Shown piece by piece: positions 1 through 6,988 of a stretch of 12,895 bases of DNA (its first letter is position 1; every line of letters begins with the position of its first letter). The translations under genes and the position numbers were made by a program. The notes under the pieces were generated by a model. The model worked only from the letters and a program-made list of their open reading frames with translations, made no database searches and was not told where the DNA came from. Source of the stretch: Chloroflexi bacterium RBG_16_64_32 (lineage in GTDB: Bacteria > Chloroflexota > Dehalococcoidia > SM23-28-2 > RBG-16-64-32); contig MGNZ01000084.1 in the NCBI GenBank assembly GCA_001795235.1, positions 1 through 12,895 of the forward strand, in the 5' to 3' direction.

Positions 1-1260
1 TCTCCAATCGTGAGACACCAGCAGACTGCGATGACTGAGGGCAGGCAATCGGCCTGTCCCGTAGAAATCCCCCTCTACCACCGTGAGTTCGCCGGCTGGG
101 GTCAGCCAGTCGGCTATCACGTCATTGCTGACCCTAACCTGGAGATTGAAGTCGTAGCGACCAGGGTATAGAGGCAGGTGCGGAATGCGGCAGACTATTG
201 TTCCCGACGGTGGCAGAGAGTCAAAGACTTGTCCGGTGAGTTCGTTGCCGCAGGAGACCACCGTCTGCCCAAACGCATCGAACAAGGGGATGCCAACAAC
301 CACGTTGCGGAGGGGCTTGCTGTCGGGAGCTTCGTAGCTTAGCCATATTTCTACATCCTGACCGCAGGCGGCCGCGCTCAAAGGATTGCCCGCGTTATCC
401 CGAACGCTCAGGCCGGTGAGCCTCATCTGCCCGTCACCGACGCGATCCTCGCGCTCCCGCAGAGGGACGGCGTACGATGCCCTCACCATCGCCAGATATC
501 GTTGGATGACCTCTTGCGGCGGACCCGAAGTTACGATCTCACCCTTGTCCAGGAGATAGGCTACCGAACAGAGGTTGGATATAGTGGCCATATTGTGGCT
601 GACAAAAAGCACGGTGCGACCGCCCCGCGCAACGTCCTCCATCTTCCCGAGGCACTTCTGCTGGAAGGCAGCGTCACCGACCGCCAGCACCTCATCCACC
701 ATGAGTATCTCCGGCTCCAGAAAGGCAGCCACGGCAAAGGCTAGCCGCATGAACATGCCGGTGGAGTAGCGCTTGACGGGCGTATCGATAAACCTTTCCA
801 GTTCGGCAAAGCTCACAATATCGTCGAACTTGCGGGCAATCTCGGCCTTCTTCATCCCCAGGATGGCTCCGTTGAGATAGATGTTTTCGCCGCCGGTCAG
901 CTCCGGGTGGAACCCCGTGCCCACCTCCAGCAGCGAGCCGACGCGACCCTGAATCTCAGCCCATCCTCGGGTTGGCTGGGTGACCCTAGAAAGGACCTTG
1001 AGCAGGGTCGTCTTCCCAGCCCCGTTGCGCCCAATGATTCCCATGACTTCGCCCTGTTTCACGTCCAGGGTTACGTCTTTAAGGGCCCAGATGTTGCGCG
1101 AGTCCTGGCTGGGCGCTCCATTACGGCGGCCGCCCGTCAGGTGGCGGAAAGGGGCAGTGAAGGCGGTCGCGAGGACGTCCCTCAATGCCTTGTACGGTTC
1201 CCGTTCACCCAGGCGATAGAGCTTGCCGAGCTCTTCTATGTGGATGGCAACGTCACTCAT
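1..1260 (-). CDS. Wzt/TagH-type polysaccharide ABC transporter ATP-binding protein, partial (C-terminus beyond window)
   Basis: The ATPase subunit of an ABC-2 polysaccharide exporter; it powers transfer of a lipid-linked glycan across the inner membrane with the adjacent permease. All 420 visible codons are open and no stop is reached, so the 3' end is outside the window. Walker A GRNGAGKT is at residues 77-84, the Wzt/TagH-type segment GFHPELTGGENIYLNG at about 116-131, a signature variant YSTGM at 165-169, Walker B ILMVDE at 185-190 and the H-loop His222. From about residue 265 a separate beta-rich domain begins, as in Wzt proteins whose C-terminal domain binds the modified non-reducing end of the glycan. 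The ATG at 1260 has AGGA 6 nt upstream and lies 36 nt after the permease stop. The family is certain; the substrate is not. Confidence 0.93.
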   Translation of the reverse strand, partial: MSDVAIHIEELGKLYRLGEREPYKALRDVLATAFTAPFRHLTGGRRNGAPSQDSRNIWALKDVTLDVKQGEVMGIIGRNGAGKTTLLKVLSRVTQPTRGWAEIQGRVGSLLEVGTGFHPELTGGENIYLNGAILGMKKAEIARKFDDIVSFAELERFIDTPVKRYSTGMFMRLAFAVAAFLEPEILMVDEVLAVGDAAFQQKCLGKMEDVARGGRTVLFVSHNMATISNLCSVAYLLDKGEIVTSGPPQEVIQRYLAMVRASYAVPLREREDRVGDGQMRLTGLSVRDNAGNPLSAAACGQDVEIWLSYEAPDSKPLRNVVVGIPLFDAFGQTVVSCGNELTGQVFDSLPPSGTIVCRIPHLPLYPGRYDFNLQVRVSNDVIADWLTPAGELTVVEGDFYGTGRLPALSHRSLLVSHDWR

Positions 1261-1296
1261 CTTCAGTCCTGTCCGTTTTCTGCAATGCTTTCGTGT

Positions 1297-2175
1297 TCAC
1301 ACCACATCGGCCATGTATCTCTCCACGCGGCGAAAGTAGAGGACTCCCCCCACAAACATCACCACGGCGACTAGGGCGGAGACCGCCACCATGGGTTCCG
1401 GCGTCCCGCCCTGGCCCAGGAGGGCCCAGCGGAAACCTTCCACGACACCGGCCATCGGGTTCAGCGCCAAGAGGAACTGCCACCGCTCCGAAATCAGACT
1501 GCTGGGATAGAACACGGGGGTGGCCAGCAACCAGATCTGGACGAGGAACGGGATCGTATAGCGCACATCCCGGTATTGCACGTCCAGGGCGGATAACCAG
1601 TAGCTAAGTCCCAGGGCGGTTATCACAGCCAGCAGCAGAAACAGGGGCAGCGCAAACACAGCCAAGGCGGGCACGATGCCGAAATAGATCATCATGCCAA
1701 TGAGCAGGAGGAAGGCGATGCCGAAGTCCAGCAGGCCGGCCAGGACGGCTGCGGTGGGGACAAGGATACGGGGGAAGTAGACCTTGGTGATCAGCCGCTC
1801 GTTGACCACGAGGCTGGTGCTGGCCAGGGTTAGACCCAGCGCAAAGAGCTGCCACGGGAGCAGGGCCGAGAAGGTAAAGATGGGATAGGGCACGTCTCCT
1901 GAGGAGATGCCCGCCACTCTACCAAAGAAGAGCGTGAATACGACCATCATAAGGAGGGGCTGGACAACCGCCCAGGCGGCGCCAACGGCGGTCTGCTTGT
2001 AACGCACCTTGATGTCCCGCCAAATAAGAAAGTAGAGAAGCTCTCGATTCTGCCATAGTTCGGCCAGATCAGGTAGGGCCCACCCCGGGGACGACTGAAT
2101 CACCACGGCGGGCGATTGCCCGGTGGCCTTCGCCTGGATACCCCCCAATGCACGTGGGACTGCGAGGTTACTCAC
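1297..2175 (-). CDS. ABC-2 type polysaccharide export permease (Wzm/TagG family)
   Basis: The membrane subunit of the exporter, 292 aa and of normal family length. The amphipathic RDIKVRYKQT segment (about 53-62), just before the first membrane helix, is typical of Wzm/TagG/KpsM-type permeases. Hydrophobic segments are visible near 64-84, 98-122, 142-165, 170-195, 205-222 and 262-282, giving about six helices. The YFPR motif (133-136) and LNPMAGVVEGFRW (238-250) are also family marks. I chose the GTG at 2175, which overlaps the end of the upstream dehydrogenase by 8 nt with GGGGAAAG just before it. The next upstream ATG in frame (2394) lies deep inside that gene and would add a low-complexity tail foreign to the family. 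The ATPase gene follows 36 nt downstream, so the two probably form one transporter. Confidence 0.93.
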   Translation of the reverse strand: MSNLAVPRALGGIQAKATGQSPAVVIQSSPGWALPDLAELWQNRELLYFLIWRDIKVRYKQTAVGAAWAVVQPLLMMVVFTLFFGRVAGISSGDVPYPIFTFSALLPWQLFALGLTLASTSLVVNERLITKVYFPRILVPTAAVLAGLLDFGIAFLLLIGMMIYFGIVPALAVFALPLFLLLAVITALGLSYWLSALDVQYRDVRYTIPFLVQIWLLATPVFYPSSLISERWQFLLALNPMAGVVEGFRWALLGQGGTPEPMVAVSALVAVVMFVGGVLYFRRVERYMADVV

Positions 2176-3481
2176 AGGACTTTCCCCATCTGCTTCCCGC
2201 GCCCGTGGGGCGCCCCCGTCCCACCCCCACGTACCTGAACCCGAGGTTCCTGAGGACTTCGGCCGGCAGAGCGTTGCGGCCGTCGATGACCAGGTAGGGA
2301 GGGCGCATAGCCTGGCGGACCGACTGCCAGTCCAGGCCTGAAAACTCCTCCCACTCAGTGCAGAGGACCGCGGCTTCGGCGCCGGCCACAGCATCCTCGG
2401 CGCTCGCGGTGATGGTGGCCTCTATCGGCAATTCGCACCTGCCTTGCTTAACCACAGGGTCATAGGCCGTCACCCGGGCTCCCTCGCCAAGAAGGAACGT
2501 CATAATGTCCAGGGCCGGGGCCTCGCGGAGATCGTCGGTCCCCGGCTTGAACGTCAGCCCCAGGATGGCCACCTGCCGGCCGGCCAGGGAGCCCAGCTCC
2601 CTCCTGAGGACATAGACTGGCAGGAGGCGCTGCCGTTTGTTGACGGAGATGACGGCCTTCAGCAGATCGCAAGAATACCCGTTCGTCGCCGACGCGTACT
2701 CCAGAGCGCGGACATCCTTGGGGAAGCAGGAGCCGCCGTAGCCGATCCCTGCGCGGAGGAAGCTGGGGCCGATTCTGGGGTCCATCCCCAGGCCGGCAAC
2801 TACGTCGTCAATATCTGCCTCTACATGGTCACAAAGGTTGGCGATCTCGTTAATGAAGCTAACCTTGGTGCTCAAGAAGGCGTTACCGGCGTACTTGATC
2901 ATTTCGGCCGTCGAAAGGTCAGTGACAAGAAAGGGGGCCTCCACATCGACATATAGTTTCTTGGCCAGCTGTATATCCCGCTGACACTCTCCTCCGATGA
3001 CGATCCGGTCAGGCCGGCGCCAGTCGTGCAGGGCCTGGCCCTGCCGCAGGAACTCAGGGTTGGCGACGTAGCGAACACCGAATTGCCGGGCGAGGTTTTG
3101 GCCCGCTCCAGGCGGCAAGGTGCTCTTCATCATCACCAGCGGGCGCCGAGGAAAGCGCTCAGCCAGCCAGCCCAGGGCCGACCTGACCGCGGACAGGTCA
3201 GCGCCACCGCTCGCCAGGGGAGGGGTGCCCACGGCTATCACTGCCACCTGCGCGTCCGGGTTCTCAACCTCATCAAGGGCCTTTACGGTGAGGGCACGAG
3301 AGTCAAGAACTGTCTGGAGTAGCCGGTCAAGTCCCGGCTCAAAAAAGTTAGCCTGGCCCGTCTGAATGCTTCGTACCCGTCCGACATCCATGTCGATACC
3401 CAACACCTGGTGCCCGGCCTCCGCCAGGCAGGCGGCGGCGACGGAGCCAACGTGTCCGAGTCCCAGAACCGCGATCCTCAA
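2168..3481 (-). CDS. UDP-glucose/GDP-mannose dehydrogenase family protein (probable UDP-glucose 6-dehydrogenase)
   Basis: An NAD-dependent four-electron oxidase of a nucleotide-sugar C6 hydroxyl, most likely UDP-glucose to UDP-glucuronate. The 437 aa are of usual family length. The N-terminal Rossmann motif GLGHVG is at residues 7-12 and NPEFLRQGQALHDW at 141-154. The catalytic-cysteine motif GGSCFPKD has Cys252, the central helix carries Lys196 in EMIKYAGNAF, and the C-terminal NAD/sugar domain begins AILGLTFKPGTDDLREAPA (305-323), which favours the UDP-glucose branch. The start is TTG at 3481; the TGA of the preceding dehydrogenase lies inside it (TTGA, 4 nt overlap), suggesting coupled translation. 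MRIAVLGLG is the expected family N-terminus, and this supports the rare start codon. GDP-mannose dehydrogenase is the main alternative. Confidence 0.9.
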   Translation of the reverse strand: MRIAVLGLGHVGSVAAACLAEAGHQVLGIDMDVGRVRSIQTGQANFFEPGLDRLLQTVLDSRALTVKALDEVENPDAQVAVIAVGTPPLASGGADLSAVRSALGWLAERFPRRPLVMMKSTLPPGAGQNLARQFGVRYVANPEFLRQGQALHDWRRPDRIVIGGECQRDIQLAKKLYVDVEAPFLVTDLSTAEMIKYAGNAFLSTKVSFINEIANLCDHVEADIDDVVAGLGMDPRIGPSFLRAGIGYGGSCFPKDVRALEYASATNGYSCDLLKAVISVNKRQRLLPVYVLRRELGSLAGRQVAILGLTFKPGTDDLREAPALDIMTFLLGEGARVTAYDPVVKQGRCELPIEATITASAEDAVAGAEAAVLCTEWEEFSGLDWQSVRQAMRPPYLVIDGRNALPAEVLRNLGFRYVGVGRGRPTGAGSRWGKSCE

Positions 3482-4836
3482 GACGCCACTTCCACCTTTG
3501 CTACTTGCTGTGCGGGAACCACTCCAACCGCCAGGCAGTCGAGTTTCTCCCGAAACTCCGGCCGGTCGAAGAACCGCCAGCAGTCAAGGAGCACGGGGCT
3601 CTTCATATTGCGCTGGAAGTCCTCCACCGTGAGATCGGCGAATTCCTGCCAGGGAGTAGCCAGTATGCAGAGGTCGGCTCCGTCTAGACAGGCGAAAGCG
3701 GAATCTGCAAAGGTCATTTTTTCGTCCTTGGGCGCAGACCAACCGCCACTGGTCACCGACGGGTCATAGATCTGCACCTTTGCCCCGCTCTGGATCAGGG
3801 CTGTGGCTATCTTCAGGGCGGCGGACTCTTCTGTGACATCAGTGTCCGCCTTATATGTCAACCCCAAGAGTGCGATCTTCTTTCCCTCAACCTCCACTAG
3901 CTTCTGCCGTACCAAGCGCACTATCCGATCGGTCTGATAGTCGTTCACATGGTCTGTGGCTTCACACAGCTTCGCCTGGCATCCGACCCCGCGAGCGAAG
4001 AAGGAGAGGGCCTTGTTGTCGCGAGGGAAGCACGGCCCCCCATATCCGAGCCCTCCCTTCAGGTATCTTGAGCCTATCCTGGCATCAAGCCCCAGAGCAC
4101 CGGTGACCACATCTACGTCGCCGCCAGGGATGTTCTCACAGAGCTCGGCGATGGTGTTGGCGTACGCGATCTTCATGGTGACGTAGGTATTGAGCGCGAT
4201 CTTGGTCAGTTCCGCGTTGTGGGGCGTCATCCTGGCCAGCGAAGGACCGTTGTCACAGACCCTCCGATAGATGTCAGCCACGATCTCTCCCGCCCGCTGG
4301 TCCGACTCACCGATGAGAACCATGTCAGGGTTCTGGAAATCACGGATGACGCTTCCCAGGGCGATGAATTCAGGGTTGTAGCAGAGGCCAAAGTCTACGC
4401 CGCACTGCTTGCCGGAGGCACCCTCCAGCAGGGGTCTTAGAACCCGCTCGGTGACTCCGGGAAGCACAGTGCTTGTCAGCGCTACGACATGGAAGCCCTG
4501 CTTGGAACGGAGGGCCCGGCCAACACTCGCGACCGCCGCCTCAACGAACTTCGTCGAGAAGCCTCCCGTATCGTTGCTCGGGGTGGGAACCACAATGAAG
4601 GTGACGTCCGAGTCATCGATGGCAAGGTTGAAATCGTCGGTGGCTGAAAGGGAACCGCGGCACCGCTCCAACAGCTCCCGCAGCCCCGGTTCGTAGATGG
4701 GCGACCGACCGCCGTTCACGGCCATGACCGTTTTCAGACTGACGTCAACCCCAATGACTTTGTAGCCCTTGCTCGCCAGGCAGGCGGCCATAGGAAGGCC
4801 GAGCTTACCCAGGCCGACAACGGAGATCCCTTTCAT
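3478..4836 (-). CDS. nucleotide sugar dehydrogenase (second, divergent UDP-glucose/GDP-mannose dehydrogenase family member)
   Basis: A second enzyme of the same superfamily as its downstream neighbour but clearly not a recent copy. The 452 aa carry a Rossmann motif GLGKLG (8-13), TSTVLPGVTE (121-130), NPEFIALGSVIRDFQNPDMVLIG (154-176), a catalytic loop GGPCFPRD with Cys269, and the C-terminal domain start ALLGLTYKADTDVTEESAA (322-340). The catalytic cysteine and NAD motif are intact, so I expect activity. The substrate is unclear: UDP-glucose, UDP-HexNAc (WecC/WbpA-like) or a GDP-sugar are all possible. The ATG at 4836 lies 7 nt after the epimerase stop with only a weak purine stretch before it, which suggests coupling. 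Its TGA overlaps the TTG of the next gene. Confidence 0.88.
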   Translation of the reverse strand: MKGISVVGLGKLGLPMAACLASKGYKVIGVDVSLKTVMAVNGGRSPIYEPGLRELLERCRGSLSATDDFNLAIDDSDVTFIVVPTPSNDTGGFSTKFVEAAVASVGRALRSKQGFHVVALTSTVLPGVTERVLRPLLEGASGKQCGVDFGLCYNPEFIALGSVIRDFQNPDMVLIGESDQRAGEIVADIYRRVCDNGPSLARMTPHNAELTKIALNTYVTMKIAYANTIAELCENIPGGDVDVVTGALGLDARIGSRYLKGGLGYGGPCFPRDNKALSFFARGVGCQAKLCEATDHVNDYQTDRIVRLVRQKLVEVEGKKIALLGLTYKADTDVTEESAALKIATALIQSGAKVQIYDPSVTSGGWSAPKDEKMTFADSAFACLDGADLCILATPWQEFADLTVEDFQRNMKSPVLLDCWRFFDRPEFREKLDCLAVGVVPAQQVAKVEVAS

Positions 4837-4843
4837 GCTCGTC

Positions 4844-5863
4844 TCACTTTCGCTCTGTCAATAGATGGCCGAGAGCCGCTTCGACCTCGCAATGGTCTTT
4901 TGTGGCGAAATACCAGTCGATGGTGCGCCGGACACCATCGGCGAAGGGGACCTGAGGCTCCCAGCACAGCAGTTCCCTAGCGAGTCGGTTGTCCGCCACC
5001 CGGTTCAGGGGACCTGTAGGCATGTCGCTGAGGAACTTGATCTCGGCCTTCCGACGCGTGTAGCTCAGGATTTCCTGCACGGCGTCGATGACCTGGATGC
5101 GTTCCATAGTGCCCAGGTTGATGGCTGTCCCATCGTCGATCTTCTCCGCTGCCAAGATAGTGCCGCGCACAATATCGTCGATGAAGGTCCAGTTTCGAAC
5201 CTGCTGGCCGTTTCCCCACACCTCGAAGGGGTTCTGGCCAATGAAGGCCCGCGCTATCATCGCCATCACGGCATGGTCTTCTTTGGCGCGCGGGCCGTAG
5301 ACCGTGAAGTAGCGCAGCGAGACGGTCTTTAGGCCAAGCTCGGCAGAGTAGGCTCGGAGGGTCAGCTCAGCCATCAGCTTTGCCCAGCCGTACAAGTTAT
5401 CGGCGTCATGGGGCTGCCTGACGACATCTTCGGTCAGGTAGATCTCCGCATTGACGTCGTCTTGCATGTTGTTGGGATACACGCACCCAGAGGAGGCAAA
5501 CACAACCTTATTCACCCCCGCCTTGAGCGCTTCCCAGAAGACGATGCCGTCCAGAAGGAAGTTTGAGGCCGGACCCGCCTGGTGCAGGTCTACGTAGCCT
5601 CGTCCACCGTGGTCGGCGGCCAGATGGAATACCACGTCGATGCCCGCTGTTGCGTCGCGGGCGACGCCGGGCTCCCGCAGGTCCGCCTGGACGAACTCCA
5701 CCGGGCCTTCCCCCACCAGGTGCTGGATATTCTCCATCCTGCCGGCTGAAAGGTCGTCTACCGCTCGGACCTGTGCACCGGCTTCCACCAGGCTTTTCAC
5801 CAGGTGTGACCCGATGAACGAGGCCCCACCGGTGACTAACACTCTCTGCTTTGTCCAGTCCAT
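4844..5863 (-). CDS. NAD-dependent sugar epimerase/dehydratase (extended SDR)
   Basis: An extended short-chain dehydrogenase acting on a nucleotide sugar, 339 aa. The N-terminal nucleotide-binding motif is TGGASFIGSH (11-20), with Ser where GxxGxxG usually has its middle Gly. The acidic residue at the end of strand 2 is in AVDDLS (34-39). FHLAADHGGRGY (79-90) and SSGCVYP (124-130) follow, then the catalytic Tyr158-x3-Lys162 in YGWAK. RYFTVYGPR (184-192) and the WTFIDD segment (225-230) are typical of UDP-sugar 4-epimerases and relatives. HGGRGY followed by SSGCVYP is also reminiscent of GDP-mannose 3,5-epimerases, so the substrate is open: UDP-glucuronate, UDP-hexose or a GDP-sugar. The start at 5863 has a perfect AGGAGG 7 nt upstream. 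Two nucleotide-sugar dehydrogenases follow, suggesting a shared sugar route. Confidence 0.9.
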   Translation of the reverse strand: MDWTKQRVLVTGGASFIGSHLVKSLVEAGAQVRAVDDLSAGRMENIQHLVGEGPVEFVQADLREPGVARDATAGIDVVFHLAADHGGRGYVDLHQAGPASNFLLDGIVFWEALKAGVNKVVFASSGCVYPNNMQDDVNAEIYLTEDVVRQPHDADNLYGWAKLMAELTLRAYSAELGLKTVSLRYFTVYGPRAKEDHAVMAMIARAFIGQNPFEVWGNGQQVRNWTFIDDIVRGTILAAEKIDDGTAINLGTMERIQVIDAVQEILSYTRRKAEIKFLSDMPTGPLNRVADNRLARELLCWEPQVPFADGVRRTIDWYFATKDHCEVEAALGHLLTERK

Positions 5864-5953
5864 GCCTAACCCTCCTGAGCACTATTCACATGCGCTGGGC
5901 GCCACCGCGGGCTCAGACCGGTGCGTGTTTCCGCAGTTCACGGCGCCTCCTCA

Positions 5954-6913
5954 CTAACCACAACTAGTTCTCATTCCCGTGCCTGGTCTGAGGAACCTCG
6001 ACAGGCTCGTGGCGGCGGCCGCTGTCACTTGGACCACCGCGGCCGATGGGTGAACCACCAGGTGCAAGGGATTACGGTACCCGATGGTCAGGAGGACGCC
6101 CACGAGGAGGGACCAGCCAAGGGCTACCGGTACTGAGAGATAATGCCGACCTTTGTGAGGTCGGAAGGCTGCTGTCTGTCCCCACTGCCAACGTTCCCGC
6201 CACAGGTCCCGTATCCTCTCCCGCTGGGCGTGGTAGACCGGTGCTCCCACCCACCAGAGCGCGCGCCAACCCCGCTCGACCGCCCGAGCAGCGATGCCTA
6301 CGTCGCCGTACGCGTCATGACCGTTGAGAAGCTCCAGGCACTCCCTCCGCACCATCAGACAAGGTCCCCCAATGGGCAGATGTTCACTGCCGAACCAGCT
6401 AGCGAACCGATAGGCCGTCGCCGGCAGGCCCGCGGTGCCGTTTTGTAGCTTCCGAATCTGATTTCCATGAAACTCCCATAGTTGCGACAGGGTCTGGGCC
6501 ACCCGGGTGCTTCCGTGGCCCCGCTGCCAGCATCCAAGCACTGCCATCCGGGGGTCGGTGAAGAATTCAGCCGCTCTGGGAAACATCCCCTCACCTACCC
6601 AGGCGTCGCTGTCCAGGAACATCACCAGGTCGCCCTTAGCGCGGCGCCAGCCCTGGTCCAGCGCCGAGTAGGTGCTGTGATACTGGCGGATGATGCTGTC
6701 TCGATAGGCCTCGCTCCCCTCCTCCTGCAAGACCACCGTCTGGTAGCGGCCCGCGATCGCCAGGGTGCTATCGGTACTGTGGCTGTCCACCAGCACGACA
6801 TCGGTTATGAGCCCCCTGCGCTGGTAGGGCAGCAGGGAATCCAGGCAACGGCCGATGGTCCGGGCGGCGTTGCGGGTCGTAATGACCACGGACACGGATC
6901 GTTCGCCTACCAT
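5954..6913 (-). CDS. glycosyltransferase family 2 protein with C-terminal membrane segments
   Basis: A GT-A fold glycosyltransferase that probably adds one sugar to the lipid-linked repeat at the inner face of the membrane. The N-terminal SVSVVITTRN (6-15) is the usual first strand; VDSHSTDST (42-50) carries the nucleotide-binding Asp43; the metal-binding DxD is FLDSDAWVG (99-107). The acceptor-side region GGPCLMVRRECLELLNG with Asp200 and Asp204 follows at 182-204. A hydrophobic segment at about 259-278 and a weaker one at 284-304 could anchor the protein. At 319 aa it has the length of a compact GT2. The ATG at 6913 has GAGG about 10 nt upstream. It is the only glycosyltransferase in view, so others must lie elsewhere. 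Donor and acceptor cannot be read from the sequence. Confidence 0.92.
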   Translation of the reverse strand: MVGERSVSVVITTRNAARTIGRCLDSLLPYQRRGLITDVVLVDSHSTDSTLAIAGRYQTVVLQEEGSEAYRDSIIRQYHSTYSALDQGWRRAKGDLVMFLDSDAWVGEGMFPRAAEFFTDPRMAVLGCWQRGHGSTRVAQTLSQLWEFHGNQIRKLQNGTAGLPATAYRFASWFGSEHLPIGGPCLMVRRECLELLNGHDAYGDVGIAARAVERGWRALWWVGAPVYHAQRERIRDLWRERWQWGQTAAFRPHKGRHYLSVPVALGWSLLVGVLLTIGYRNPLHLVVHPSAAVVQVTAAAATSLSRFLRPGTGMRTSCG

Positions 6914-6952
6914 CTGATCCAGCCTCGCTCACCGAACACGATCACACGGCTG

Positions 6953-6977
6953 TGGCCCGCCGGCGACCGGGCGGCCA
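6953..6977 (-). other. GC-rich imperfect hairpin in the DUF4012-glycosyltransferase gap
   Basis: Within the 75-nt gap, 12 nt after the DUF4012 stop, TGGCC-C-GCC and GGC-GGCCA can pair around an 8-nt loop with one bulged base. There is no T-run after it, so it is not a typical intrinsic terminator. It could affect mRNA stability or relative expression, or be an accident of high GC. Confidence 0.3.
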
Positions 6978-6988
6978 GGCCCTCTATT

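Noticed and set aside
907..1374. 155-codon plus-strand frame opposite the ABC ATPase start
   Set aside because: It lies over the Walker A region, permease end and intergenic gap of well-supported minus-strand genes.
2176..2394. Upstream extension of the permease to an ATG at 2394
   Set aside because: It would add about 73 residues read out of frame from the dehydrogenase gene; the GTG at 2175 gives the family's normal N-terminus.
6953..6977. Hairpin after the DUF4012 gene as an intrinsic terminator
   Set aside because: The stem is imperfect and no T-run follows on the minus strand; downstream genes appear to need the same transcript.
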